Assembly (NCBI GenBank): GCA_003521815.1
Contig: DPHE01000008.1
Location: 1 to 5,409 of the forward strand
Length of the DNA stretch: 5,409 nt
Source of the DNA: Colwellia sp.
GTDB lineage: Bacteria; Pseudomonadota; Gammaproteobacteria; Enterobacterales; Alteromonadaceae
Direction of reading: 5' to 3'
The first letter of the stretch is position 1, and every line of letters begins with the position of its first letter. Below are positions 1 to 5,409 of the stretch, piece by piece. The notes under the pieces are model-generated. The model searched no databases, was not told the origin of the DNA, and saw nothing but the letters and a program-made list of their open reading frames with translations. Made by a program: the position numbers and the translations under genes.

Positions 1-34
1 TTAACTAATATATCCTTAAAGCAACTGTACACCC

Positions 35-77
35 TTGATAGAACCCCTTATCATCCCAATCATTAAAACTATATAAA
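35..77 (+). promoter_or_regulatory. Candidate sigma-70 promoter region of trxB
   Basis: Two overlapping promoter-like arrangements lie in the leader. The first is TTGATA (35-40) with a 17-nt spacer to AATCAT (58-63). The second is TTATCA (48-53) with an 18-nt spacer to TATAAA (72-77). Each matches the sigma-70 consensus at 9 of 12 positions, so I cannot choose between them. Either would give a short leader containing the trxB ribosome binding site. In such AT-rich DNA, matches of this quality also arise by chance. No upstream gene is visible in bases 1-112. Confidence 0.35.
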
Positions 78-112
78 CTATTTGTTAAAAATAAACTCCG
101 GAGAACTCATTC

Positions 113-1063
113 ATGAGCGACGTTAGACATTGTCCACTACTTATTTTAGGCTCAGGCCCAGCTGGTTATACTGCCGCAGTCTATGCTGCCCGTGCTAACC
201 TTAAACCAGTAATGATTACAGGTATGCAGCAAGGTGGTCAGTTAACCACGACAACAGAAGTAGAAAACTGGCCAGGTGATGCTGATGATTTAACCGGTCC
301 AGCGTTAATGGATCGTATGCAAAAACATGCTGAAAAATTTGATACTGAAATTATTTTTGATCACATCAATAAAGTCGATTTTTCTAAACGCCCTTATACA
401 TTAACCGGCGACAACGGCACGTTTACCTGTGATGCGTTGATTATTTGTACTGGTGCATCAGCACAATATTTAGGTCTACCTTCTGAAGAAGCGTTTATGG
501 GGCGTGGTGTTTCCGCTTGTGCGACGTGTGATGGATTCTTTTACAAAAATCAAAAAGTTGCTGTTGTTGGTGGGGGTAATACTGCAGTTGAAGAGGCCCT
601 TTATTTATCAAATATTGCTAGTGAAGTTCATTTAATTCATCGTCGTGATACTTTTCGCTCTGAAAAAATATTAATCGATCGTTTAAATGAAAAAGTTAAA
701 AACGGCAATATCATCCTTCATACAGATCGTACTTTAGATGAAGTACTGGGCGATAACATGGGTGTGACAGGGTTACGCTTAAAAGACACTAAATCAGATG
801 CAACGGAAGAACTTGCTGTTGCTGGTGTATTTATCGCTATTGGTCACAAACCTAATACCGATATTTTCAACGATCAACTTGCAATGAAAAATGGCTACTT
901 AACGATTCAAAGTGGTACTCAAGGTAACGCAACTCAAACCAGTGTTGAAGGTATATTTGCCGCTGGTGATGTTGCTGATCATATCTATCGTCAAGCAATC
1001 ACGTCAGCTGGCGCCGGTTGCATGGCAGCACTAGACGCTGAACGCTTCCTCGACGCCCAATAG
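113..1063 (+). CDS. trxB: Thioredoxin reductase (NADPH)
   Basis: This cytosolic FAD flavoenzyme passes electrons from NADPH to thioredoxin, supplying ribonucleotide reductase, methionine sulfoxide reductases and disulfide repair. At 316 residues it is close to the roughly 320 of the low-molecular-weight bacterial family. Visible motifs, in order, are the FAD-binding GSGPAG (residues 13-18), the redox-active dithiol C-A-T-C (Cys136 and Cys139) inside the NADPH domain, the NADPH-binding GGGNTA (153-158), the HRR that contacts the NADPH phosphate (176-178), and the second FAD motif AAGDV (283-287) followed by the conserved RQAITSAGAGC. The start is supported by a good GGAG Shine-Dalgarno at 100-103, nine bases upstream. 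In Escherichia coli trxB is followed by cydDC and then aat; here aat follows directly. No key residue is missing. The assignment is firm. Confidence 0.98.
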   Translation: MSDVRHCPLLILGSGPAGYTAAVYAARANLKPVMITGMQQGGQLTTTTEVENWPGDADDLTGPALMDRMQKHAEKFDTEIIFDHINKVDFSKRPYTLTGDNGTFTCDALIICTGASAQYLGLPSEEAFMGRGVSACATCDGFFYKNQKVAVVGGGNTAVEEALYLSNIASEVHLIHRRDTFRSEKILIDRLNEKVKNGNIILHTDRTLDEVLGDNMGVTGLRLKDTKSDATEELAVAGVFIAIGHKPNTDIFNDQLAMKNGYLTIQSGTQGNATQTSVEGIFAAGDVADHIYRQAITSAGAGCMAALDAERFLDAQ

Positions 1064-1070
1064 CACGTTA

Positions 1071-1119
1071 AAAAGGCTTATTAGTCGTGACCATTTAAAA
1101 ACACGAATTTAAGCCTTTT
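1071..1119 (+). terminator. Two-tier hairpin after trxB, possible weak terminator
   Basis: A perfect 10-bp inverted repeat, AAAAGGCTTA (1071-1080) and TAAGCCTTTT (1110-1119), encloses a second perfect 5-bp one, TCGTG (1085-1089) and CACGA (1102-1106). They are separated by a small internal loop (TTAG on one side, ATT on the other) and capped by a 12-nt A-rich loop. The hairpin begins seven bases after the trxB stop. The A-run before and T-run after the stem look like an intrinsic terminator, but only four Ts follow and then a G. It may therefore terminate partially or simply stabilise the trxB 3' end. Confidence 0.55.
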
Positions 1120-1151
1120 GATTCTAGCTAACATGATTATTTCTAAATAAT

Positions 1152-1871
1152 ATGAGCCTCTATCAACTCACTGTAAAAGATTTGGCTTTTCCTCCTGTAG
1201 AATATGCCCTCACTGAGCCAAACGGTTTATTAGCCGTTGGTGGTGATTTACAGCCAAAACGATTAATTAGCGCCTATAGCCAAGGTATCTTTCCATGGTT
1301 TAGCGAAAATGATCCGCTGCTGTGGTGGTCACCTAACCCAAGAGCGATTATTCATGTTGACGATTTACGTATTAATCGTACGTTGCGAAAAGCATTAAAA
1401 AAATCTCCTTATAAAATCACGTTAAATACCGCCTTTGAGCAAGTGATAGCATTGTGTGCAGATGCCCCCTTTCGAGATGATGGCACATGGATTTTACCTG
1501 ACATGCAAAAGGCTTATGTCAATTTGCATCAATTGGGCTTTGCACATTCTATTGAAATTTGGCAAACAAATTCTGATGAGAAACCTGAGTTAGTGGGTGG
1601 TTTATATGGTGTCGCCATTAATGGTTTCTTCTCTGGTGAGTCAATGTTCTATACTTCACCTAATGCCTCTAAATTTGCATTGGTTGCTTTAGCTGAGCTG
1701 CTTAAAACGATTGATGTTGATTTTATTGACTGCCAATTGCTTAATGATTTTTTAGCTGATATGGGCGCGACAGAAATATCACGAGAAAACTTTATAGCGC
1801 TCAAAAGCATGGCCCTAAATAAAAATGTCTCTGCTGATTTTTGGCAACCACGTGAGTTATCCGTTAATTAA
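1152..1871 (+). CDS. aat: Leucyl/phenylalanyl-tRNA-protein transferase
   Basis: This cytosolic enzyme transfers Leu or Phe from aminoacyl-tRNA to proteins with N-terminal Lys or Arg, turning them into substrates for ClpS and the ClpAP protease. At 239 residues it matches the family (about 234 in E. coli). Visible signatures are EPNGLLAVGGDL (22-33), GIFPW (45-49), WWSPNPR (58-64), GTWI (111-114), the core GGLYGVAINGFFSGESMF (149-166) followed by NASK (171-174), IDCQLL (192-197) and GATEISRENF (205-214). The N-terminus aligns with the family at the first Met, and an in-frame TGA at 1134-1136 excludes a longer form. No Shine-Dalgarno is visible; the tiny frame ATG-ATT-ATT-TCT-AAA-TAA (1133-1150) ends one base before the start. 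The gene lies 29 bp upstream of bpt, which serves the same pathway. Confidence 0.97.
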   Translation: MSLYQLTVKDLAFPPVEYALTEPNGLLAVGGDLQPKRLISAYSQGIFPWFSENDPLLWWSPNPRAIIHVDDLRINRTLRKALKKSPYKITLNTAFEQVIALCADAPFRDDGTWILPDMQKAYVNLHQLGFAHSIEIWQTNSDEKPELVGGLYGVAINGFFSGESMFYTSPNASKFALVALAELLKTIDVDFIDCQLLNDFLADMGATEISRENFIALKSMALNKNVSADFWQPRELSVN

Positions 1872-1900
1872 CACGCTATTAATATAATAGAAGTAGCCAT

Positions 1901-2632
1901 ATGAATGATAGTAGTTTTAAAGTAGGTATAACCAAAACCTTTCCGTGTAGTTACTTACCTGATGAAGAAGAACGTTTATTAATTGCCGTTGATGAACGCC
2001 TGCAAAACAAACATAGTTATAGCATATTAATGACTGAAGGCTTTCGTCGTAGTGGTGAACAATCTTATCGGCCTTACTGTGAAAACTGTGATGCTTGCCA
2101 ATCGATTCGTGTATTAATTAATGATTTTAGTCCTTCGAAAAGCCAAAAACGCGCATTAAAACGTAATGCTACTTTCACCATCAAGCACTCAACGCAAATT
2201 AAAGAGTATTATTATCCGCTCTATGAAACTTATATTAATACCTTCCATCAAGATGGCAGTATGTATCCAGCAAACATTGAGCAATTTCAAAGTTTTCTCA
2301 GTAGTCATTTAACCACGCAACTATTTATTGAAACGTGGGTTATTGTTGATGGCATGGAACAACTGATATGTGTTGCTGTGACTGATATGCTGACTAATGG
2401 TTTGTCTGCTGTTTATACTTTTTACCATCCTAATTTTAAACGGTATGGCCTAGGACGTTTTTCTATCCTTACGCAAATTGATTTATGCCGACAATTGAAG
2501 TTACCTTATTTATATTTAGGCTATCAAATTGATGCTTGTCAAAAAATGAATTATAAAAACAGTTACTATCCACACGAACGATTTATCAACCTAAAATGGC
2601 AGTTAGTTGAAGGAAAGTGTTCCACAGGCTAA
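1901..2632 (+). CDS. bpt: Aspartate/glutamate leucyltransferase (arginyl-transferase family)
   Basis: This is the bacterial homologue of eukaryotic arginyl-tRNA-protein transferase (ATE1). Characterised bacterial Bpt enzymes add Leu from Leu-tRNA to N-terminal Asp or Glu, making a ClpS-recognised degron; that specificity is inferred here from the family. The length of 243 residues is typical. The N-terminal domain has PCSYL with Cys16 and the cysteine cluster YRPYCENCDACQSIRV (Cys60, Cys63, Cys66), which corresponds to the metal or iron-sulfur binding region of the family. The C-terminal GNAT-like domain shows YTFYHP (172-177), the GLGRFSILTQI stretch (183-193) and the signature YLGYQIDACQKMNYK (205-219). 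A weak AGAAG (1889-1893) precedes the ATG. It follows aat by 29 bp, so the two are probably one transcript acting on complementary N-terminal residues. E. coli lacks this gene. Older annotations call it ate or arginyltransferase. Confidence 0.96.
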   Translation: MNDSSFKVGITKTFPCSYLPDEEERLLIAVDERLQNKHSYSILMTEGFRRSGEQSYRPYCENCDACQSIRVLINDFSPSKSQKRALKRNATFTIKHSTQIKEYYYPLYETYINTFHQDGSMYPANIEQFQSFLSSHLTTQLFIETWVIVDGMEQLICVAVTDMLTNGLSAVYTFYHPNFKRYGLGRFSILTQIDLCRQLKLPYLYLGYQIDACQKMNYKNSYYPHERFINLKWQLVEGKCSTG

Positions 2633-2787
2633 AAAATCAACGATTATGATAAATAAACAGGTACAAAGCTTTACTTTTACCGTGCAATTAGGCATCATTC
2701 GCGCAGCTTTTTTTATCAGTCAAACGTTCTAATAATTTAAATAGATACTTTGGCTTATTTGCACAACATATAGAGGTTTAGCGCCCC
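2633..2787 (+). promoter_or_regulatory. bpt-infA spacer: possible weak terminator and infA promoter
   Basis: This 155-bp spacer is long enough to give infA its own promoter. A loose hairpin can be drawn from AAAGCT (2665-2670) to AGCTTT (2705-2710), with an inner GTGC (2682-2685) to GCGC (2701-2704) pairing. It is followed by a run of seven Ts (2708-2714), so it may be a weak terminator for aat-bpt. Downstream, AATAAT (2731-2736) matches the -10 consensus at five of six positions, but no convincing -35 lies at the right distance. infA has a GAGG Shine-Dalgarno at 2773-2776, eleven bases before its ATG. The exact promoter is unresolved. Confidence 0.3.
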
Positions 2788-3006
2788 ATGGCGAAAGAAG
2801 AAAATATTGAAATGCAAGGTACAGTACAAGATACTTTACCTAACACTATGTTCCGAGTTGAATTAGAGAATGGCCACGTTGTGACTGCTCATATTTCTGG
2901 TAAAATGCGTAAAAACTACATTCGTATTTTGACTGGTGATAAAGTAACAGTTGAACTAACACCCTATGATTTATCTAAAGGTCGCATTACTTTCCGTGCA
3001 AGATAA
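2788..3006 (+). CDS. infA: Translation initiation factor IF-1
   Basis: IF-1 is an essential 72-residue OB-fold protein that binds the A site of the 30S subunit during initiation, together with IF-2 and IF-3. The sequence is almost identical to the E. coli protein along its whole length, including MAKE-NIEMQGTV at the start, TLPNTMFRVELENGHVV (16-32), HISGKMRKNYIRILTGD (35-51) and the end YDLSKGRITFRAR. The substitutions relative to E. coli, as I recall that sequence, are conservative and mostly near the termini. The ATG is supported by GAGG at 2773-2776 and by full-length family alignment. Its position next to aat is conserved in gammaproteobacteria, where clpA commonly lies on the other side. 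Here infA is instead the last plus-strand gene before a terminator and a convergent gene pair. Confidence 0.99.
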   Translation: MAKEENIEMQGTVQDTLPNTMFRVELENGHVVTAHISGKMRKNYIRILTGDKVTVELTPYDLSKGRITFRAR

Positions 3007-3058
3007 CTTCTATAGTTAGTCTAGATAAACACTTATATAGTTGATGATAAAAATATAT

Positions 3059-3090
3059 AAACCAGTCCTTTAACAAGTACTGGTTTTTTT
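3059..3090 (+). terminator. Rho-independent terminator of infA, possibly bidirectional
   Basis: AAACCAGT (3059-3066) pairs perfectly with ACTGGTTT (3079-3086). Beyond a single C/T mismatch, CTT (3068-3070) pairs with AAG (3075-3077) around a TAAC loop. A run of seven Ts (3084-3090) follows, which is a textbook intrinsic terminator 52 bases after the infA stop. On the minus strand the same stem is followed by TTTATATATTTTT, so it could also stop transcription arriving from the convergent gene at 3261-3770. The plus-strand role is clear; the minus-strand role is inference. Confidence 0.88.
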
Positions 3091-3260
3091 GTTCCTCTAT
3101 AAACGTGTCAATTATTCGGTACCTACCCAAGTCACTTTAAGCAATATATTGCCTAACTACCTTTCTAATATATGCTTAATTAAACACCTTGCAGTAGCTT
3201 GGCTATATCTATTATAGGCAACGCATCTACCTTGTTTTTTCACTTTAGTCTAATGTGACA

Positions 3261-3770
3261 TTACTTAAAAGAAGTGATCAGTTTTTTATCAAATTGTTCC
3301 ACACTAATCGTTAAGTTGTTGTTAGTAATTGTTTCTTGTAAGTCAGCCAAATCTTTATTTACCTTACTGATAGTCAACGTATTATCATCAAGTTGATACA
3401 CTTGTTGTTGGCTTTGGTAGTAAAAAGTTAAAATAATCAATGCATCTTGTTCTAAATTTTTGGCTGCTTTTTTAACTTTTTTTACTTTACGGTAAATTAA
3501 ATTGTGTAGTTGTTTAATTTGCCAAACATAATAAATTTCTTTAAAGAAATCTGACGTTTTTAAGGTATCTAGAACAGCCATACAAGCCAATAAAGATAAT
3601 ACAGCACCCAATAAGTTATACCTAAAATTATTGACTCCTTCTTGTTCAAAGCTGAGGATCAATAGTTGTCCAAAAAGTAACGCTAACATTAATAATGTTG
3701 CAATAAAGCCAACGATAACGATATTTAAGTTTTTTCTATAACGCGCTTTGTCTATATTCATTAATTGCAT
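3261..3770 (-). CDS. Two-TM inner-membrane protein, probable DUF3087 family
   Basis: The function is unknown. The 169-residue protein has a short basic N-terminus (KARYRK, 8-13), a hydrophobic segment at about residues 17-40, a short acidic loop (FEQEG, 41-45), a second hydrophobic segment at about 50-68, and a hydrophilic C-terminal region of about 100 residues. By the positive-inside rule both ends lie in the cytoplasm. The region after TM2 contains YYVWQIKQLHNLIYRK (80-95) and a lysine-rich stretch to about residue 104, perhaps membrane-surface or helical. The opening, overall length and the VWxxKQ-IYRK segment resemble DUF3087 proteins of marine gammaproteobacteria; this is recognition from memory. 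No signal peptide cleavage site or catalytic motif is evident. A Met at residue 4 is an alternative start; AGGA lies 12 bases upstream of the first ATG, which fits the second no better. It lies 90 bp downstream of recD on the same strand. Confidence 0.8.
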   Translation of the reverse strand: MQLMNIDKARYRKNLNIVIVGFIATLLMLALLFGQLLILSFEQEGVNNFRYNLLGAVLSLLACMAVLDTLKTSDFFKEIYYVWQIKQLHNLIYRKVKKVKKAAKNLEQDALIILTFYYQSQQQVYQLDDNTLTISKVNKDLADLQETITNNNLTISVEQFDKKLITSFK

Positions 3771-3791
3771 TGAGGTTTTATGTCCTAAAAT

Positions 3792-3835
3792 AGTTGAGTG
3801 TTTAACATCAACTTAACTTTGTGCGCGCAAGTATA
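3792..3835 (-). promoter_or_regulatory. Candidate -10 and small inverted repeat upstream of the DUF3087-like gene
   Basis: Within the 90-bp gap after recD, the minus strand carries TATACT (3835-3830), which matches the -10 consensus at five of six positions, but no good -35 precedes it. Downstream in the presumed leader lies a perfect 6-bp inverted repeat, AGTTGA (3813-3808 on the minus strand) and TCAACT (3797-3792), with a 10-nt loop. It could be a small RNA hairpin or an operator. I see no intrinsic terminator after recD, so read-through from recD is also possible. Confidence 0.25.
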
Positions 3836-3860
3836 TCAATATTGTTAAGCTAGAACATGA

Positions 3861-5409
3861 TTACTCTACTATTTTTAAACCTGAATAACGTTTTACTACG
3901 CTGGTAACCCCTTGTTGCCAAGTTTGCTTGTTACTGGCAATGGTAAGCTGTGTTTTTGCCCGCGTTATACCGGTATAAAGTAATTCGCGCGATAGCAGTA
4001 AATTATTACTTTGTTTAGGTAATAACATGGCAACATGCGTAAACTCACTGCCCTGCGTTTTATGGATGGTCATCGCATACACGCTGTCATATTTTGGTAA
4101 TCTTGATGGCAATAGCGTTTTATAATGTGTTTCGCCATCGGCTGTTTTGGGCTGTTCAAAAAACGCCATTAGGTGATTACTATGGAGACTAGCGTTGTCA
4201 CTAGCATTCGTACTAGTATTGCTATTAGCATGCCATAGTAAACCAATATCACCATTAAAAAGTCCAAGGCGATAATCATTTTCACTGATCATAATAGGCA
4301 TGCCGTGGTAGTTTTGGTGAGATTGCCCCCAAGGTTGAGCCGTATTAACTGCTAATTGCTCTTTTACCCATTGATTAATCGCATCAACACCAAATTCTCC
4401 TTGGCGAGTAACACAGAGAATACGAAATTTAGCAAATAAAGCAAACGCATCGTCAAGGGTGTCACAACGGCTAATACCTTGATAATATTCTTTTATTAAC
4501 GGTGATAGCCAATCGTGTAAATCCCCCTCAACTAAGGCTAACTGATTTCTATTGTTTTCATTAGCGGCCTGTAACAATTGCCAACTTTGTGTACTTTCTC
4601 CTTTGATTACATGAGTAGCTAACTTGCCAATCCCCCCTTCCCCATCAAAACGACGGCTAGTAACCAAAAAGCTAAGATGATCACTATGATTAGCTGTTGA
4701 CATAAATGCGTGATTGAGTTGTTGTACATCTAATTGACATACTTGGGCTAAATAATTGGTATTAGCTGGGCTGTAACCAGAATGAGGTCTAGGGGTAATA
4801 TCGGCTAAAACACTCCCTACAGCAACAGAGGGTAATTGATCGGCATCACCAAGCAAGATGATTTTTGTTTCTTTTTTTAATGCTCTAAAGATGCGTGTCA
4901 TCATAGGTAAGTCAACCATAGAGACTTCGTCTATTAATAAAACATCACAGCTAAGGTGATTATTTTGATCGTGCCTAAAGTTTGGGCTGTTAGGAATAAC
5001 ACCGAGTAAACGGTGAATGGTTTTCGCCTCTGTTGGTATCGCGGCTAAAATATTCGCATTAATTAATGTTTTAAAGCCCGTAATCGCACTGATAATGGAC
5101 TCAGATAAACGTTGTGCCGCTTTACCCGTTGGTGCTACCAAGGCTATTTCTAGGGCTGGGTTATGACTTAGTTTGTTAGTGGCCGTGTTAGTGTTTAGCA
5201 TAACTAAAGCGGCCAACAACTTGGTCACTGTGTAAGTTTTACCTGTGCCGGGGCCACCTGCAATAACAGTAAAGTTTTTATTCATCGCATTGGCAACCGC
5301 AATCTGTTGCCAATCAATTTCTTGTGCTTTATCTTTTACTAATGGAAATAGTTGTTGAAGGACACGGCTTATATTTTCTGGTGATGTGGGTAATCGTTGT
5401 GTTAATCGT
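3861..5409 (-). CDS. recD: RecBCD exonuclease V, subunit RecD (N-terminus beyond window)
   Basis: RecD is the 5'-to-3' SF1B helicase subunit of RecBCD, the nuclease-helicase that processes double-strand breaks, loads RecA after Chi and degrades foreign linear DNA. The frame is open to the window edge, so 515 codons are visible against about 608 residues in E. coli; about the first 100-130 are missing. Numbering from the first visible codon, the motifs are the typical lead-in DWQQIAVANAM before Walker A GGPGTGKT (51-58), motif Ia APTGKAAQR (92-100), Walker B IDEVSM (159-164), motif III GDADQLPSV (187-195), SRRF (251-254), NGDIG (385-389), motif V TIHKTQGSEF (447-456) and motif VI YTGITRAK (478-485). 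All catalytic motifs are intact. The ATG at 5285-5283 is not the start, because conserved sequence continues upstream of it. The SH3-like 2B region carries an Asn/Ser-rich insertion. recB probably lies upstream, outside the window. Confidence 0.97.
   Translation of the reverse strand, partial: RLTQRLPTSPENISRVLQQLFPLVKDKAQEIDWQQIAVANAMNKNFTVIAGGPGTGKTYTVTKLLAALVMLNTNTATNKLSHNPALEIALVAPTGKAAQRLSESIISAITGFKTLINANILAAIPTEAKTIHRLLGVIPNSPNFRHDQNNHLSCDVLLIDEVSMVDLPMMTRIFRALKKETKIILLGDADQLPSVAVGSVLADITPRPHSGYSPANTNYLAQVCQLDVQQLNHAFMSTANHSDHLSFLVTSRRFDGEGGIGKLATHVIKGESTQSWQLLQAANENNRNQLALVEGDLHDWLSPLIKEYYQGISRCDTLDDAFALFAKFRILCVTRQGEFGVDAINQWVKEQLAVNTAQPWGQSHQNYHGMPIMISENDYRLGLFNGDIGLLWHANSNTSTNASDNASLHSNHLMAFFEQPKTADGETHYKTLLPSRLPKYDSVYAMTIHKTQGSEFTHVAMLLPKQSNNLLLSRELLYTGITRAKTQLTIASNKQTWQQGVTSVVKRYSGLKIVE
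4188..4235. repeat. Four 12-bp tandem repeats inside recD
   Basis: Four consecutive imperfect 12-bp units, with plus-strand consensus ACTAGCATTGCT, occupy 4188-4199, 4200-4211, 4212-4223 and 4224-4235. A poorly matching fifth unit (about 6 of 12) may sit at 4176-4187. Because 12 is a multiple of three, the array keeps frame and encodes the four-residue periodic peptide WHAN-SNTS-TNAS-DNAS in RecD, between the NGDIG motif and the PSRLP segment. E. coli RecD, as recalled, has no such Asn/Ser-rich stretch there. It looks like a coding minisatellite that grew by slippage in a tolerant surface loop. Confidence 0.75.

Noticed and set aside
36..81. OxyR-like ATAG/CTAT half-sites or a TGATA/TATCA inverted repeat upstream of trxB
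   Set aside because: The half-sites do not keep the spacing of the OxyR consensus, and the inverted repeat is only 5 bp. There is not enough to call an operator.
1883..1888. Perfect TATAAT in the aat-bpt gap, as a separate bpt promoter
   Set aside because: No -35-like hexamer lies 16-18 bases upstream, the implied leader would be only a few bases, and TATAAT is common in AT-rich DNA.
3141..3152. Palindrome GCAATATATTGC downstream of infA
   Set aside because: It is a perfect 12-nt palindrome, but short, AT-rich and unrepeated, in a spacer after the terminator. No function can be argued; chance is likely.
3007..3260. Possible tRNA, small gene or sRNA in the spacer between infA and the convergent gene
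   Set aside because: Apart from the terminator I see no tRNA T-arm signature, no frame with a plausible ribosome binding site and no second strong hairpin.
3861..5285. recD as a complete 474-residue short RecD-like helicase
   Set aside because: The frame and family-conserved sequence continue upstream of the ATG to the window edge, so this is an ordinary RecD cut by the window.
1..5409. Novel defence, mobile or biosynthetic system
   Set aside because: All six genes belong to recognisable families or to a probable conserved DUF. Composition is uniform and there are no transposases, integrases, direct-repeat boundaries or CRISPR-like arrays.

Overview
The window reads as ordinary chromosomal housekeeping sequence from an AT-rich marine-type gammaproteobacterium. 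The InfA protein is nearly identical to the enterobacterial one. The gene set (trxB, aat, bpt, infA, recD and a probable DUF3087 protein) and the Asn/Lys/Ile-rich low-GC coding style suggest Alteromonadales, perhaps Colwelliaceae (Colwellia/Thalassotalea-like). The genus guess is inference; class level is fairly safe.

Left half, plus strand: trxB (113-1063, thioredoxin reductase), then an intergenic region with a two-tier hairpin, aat (1152-1871, leucyl/phenylalanyl-tRNA-protein transferase), bpt (1901-2632, bacterial arginyl-transferase homologue, expected to act as an aspartate/glutamate leucyltransferase) and infA (2788-3006, translation initiation factor IF-1). A strong intrinsic terminator (3059-3090) follows infA. 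aat and bpt are 29 bp apart and look co-transcribed. Both enzymes add a primary destabilising residue to protein N-termini, so together they form the tagging half of a bacterial N-degron pathway whose readers, ClpS and ClpAP, are not in the window. trxB and infA are genomic neighbours without an evident functional link to this step.

Right half, minus strand, convergent with infA: a 169-residue two-TM inner-membrane protein (3261-3770, probably DUF3087, function unknown) and, upstream of it, recD (3861 to beyond 5409), the 5'-to-3' helicase subunit of RecBCD exonuclease V. recD is cut by the window edge. Its reading frame is open through the last base, and the ATG at 5285 is an internal methionine. 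recD carries a short tandem repeat of 12-bp units that encodes an Asn/Ser-rich insertion.

I see no mobile element, CRISPR array, tRNA, rRNA or phage gene, and no sign of a new multi-gene system. The most notable points are the recD minisatellite-like insertion, the hairpin and missing Shine-Dalgarno in front of aat, and the uncharacterised membrane gene next to recD. No gene-free stretch exceeds 300 bases; the longest is 3007-3260.
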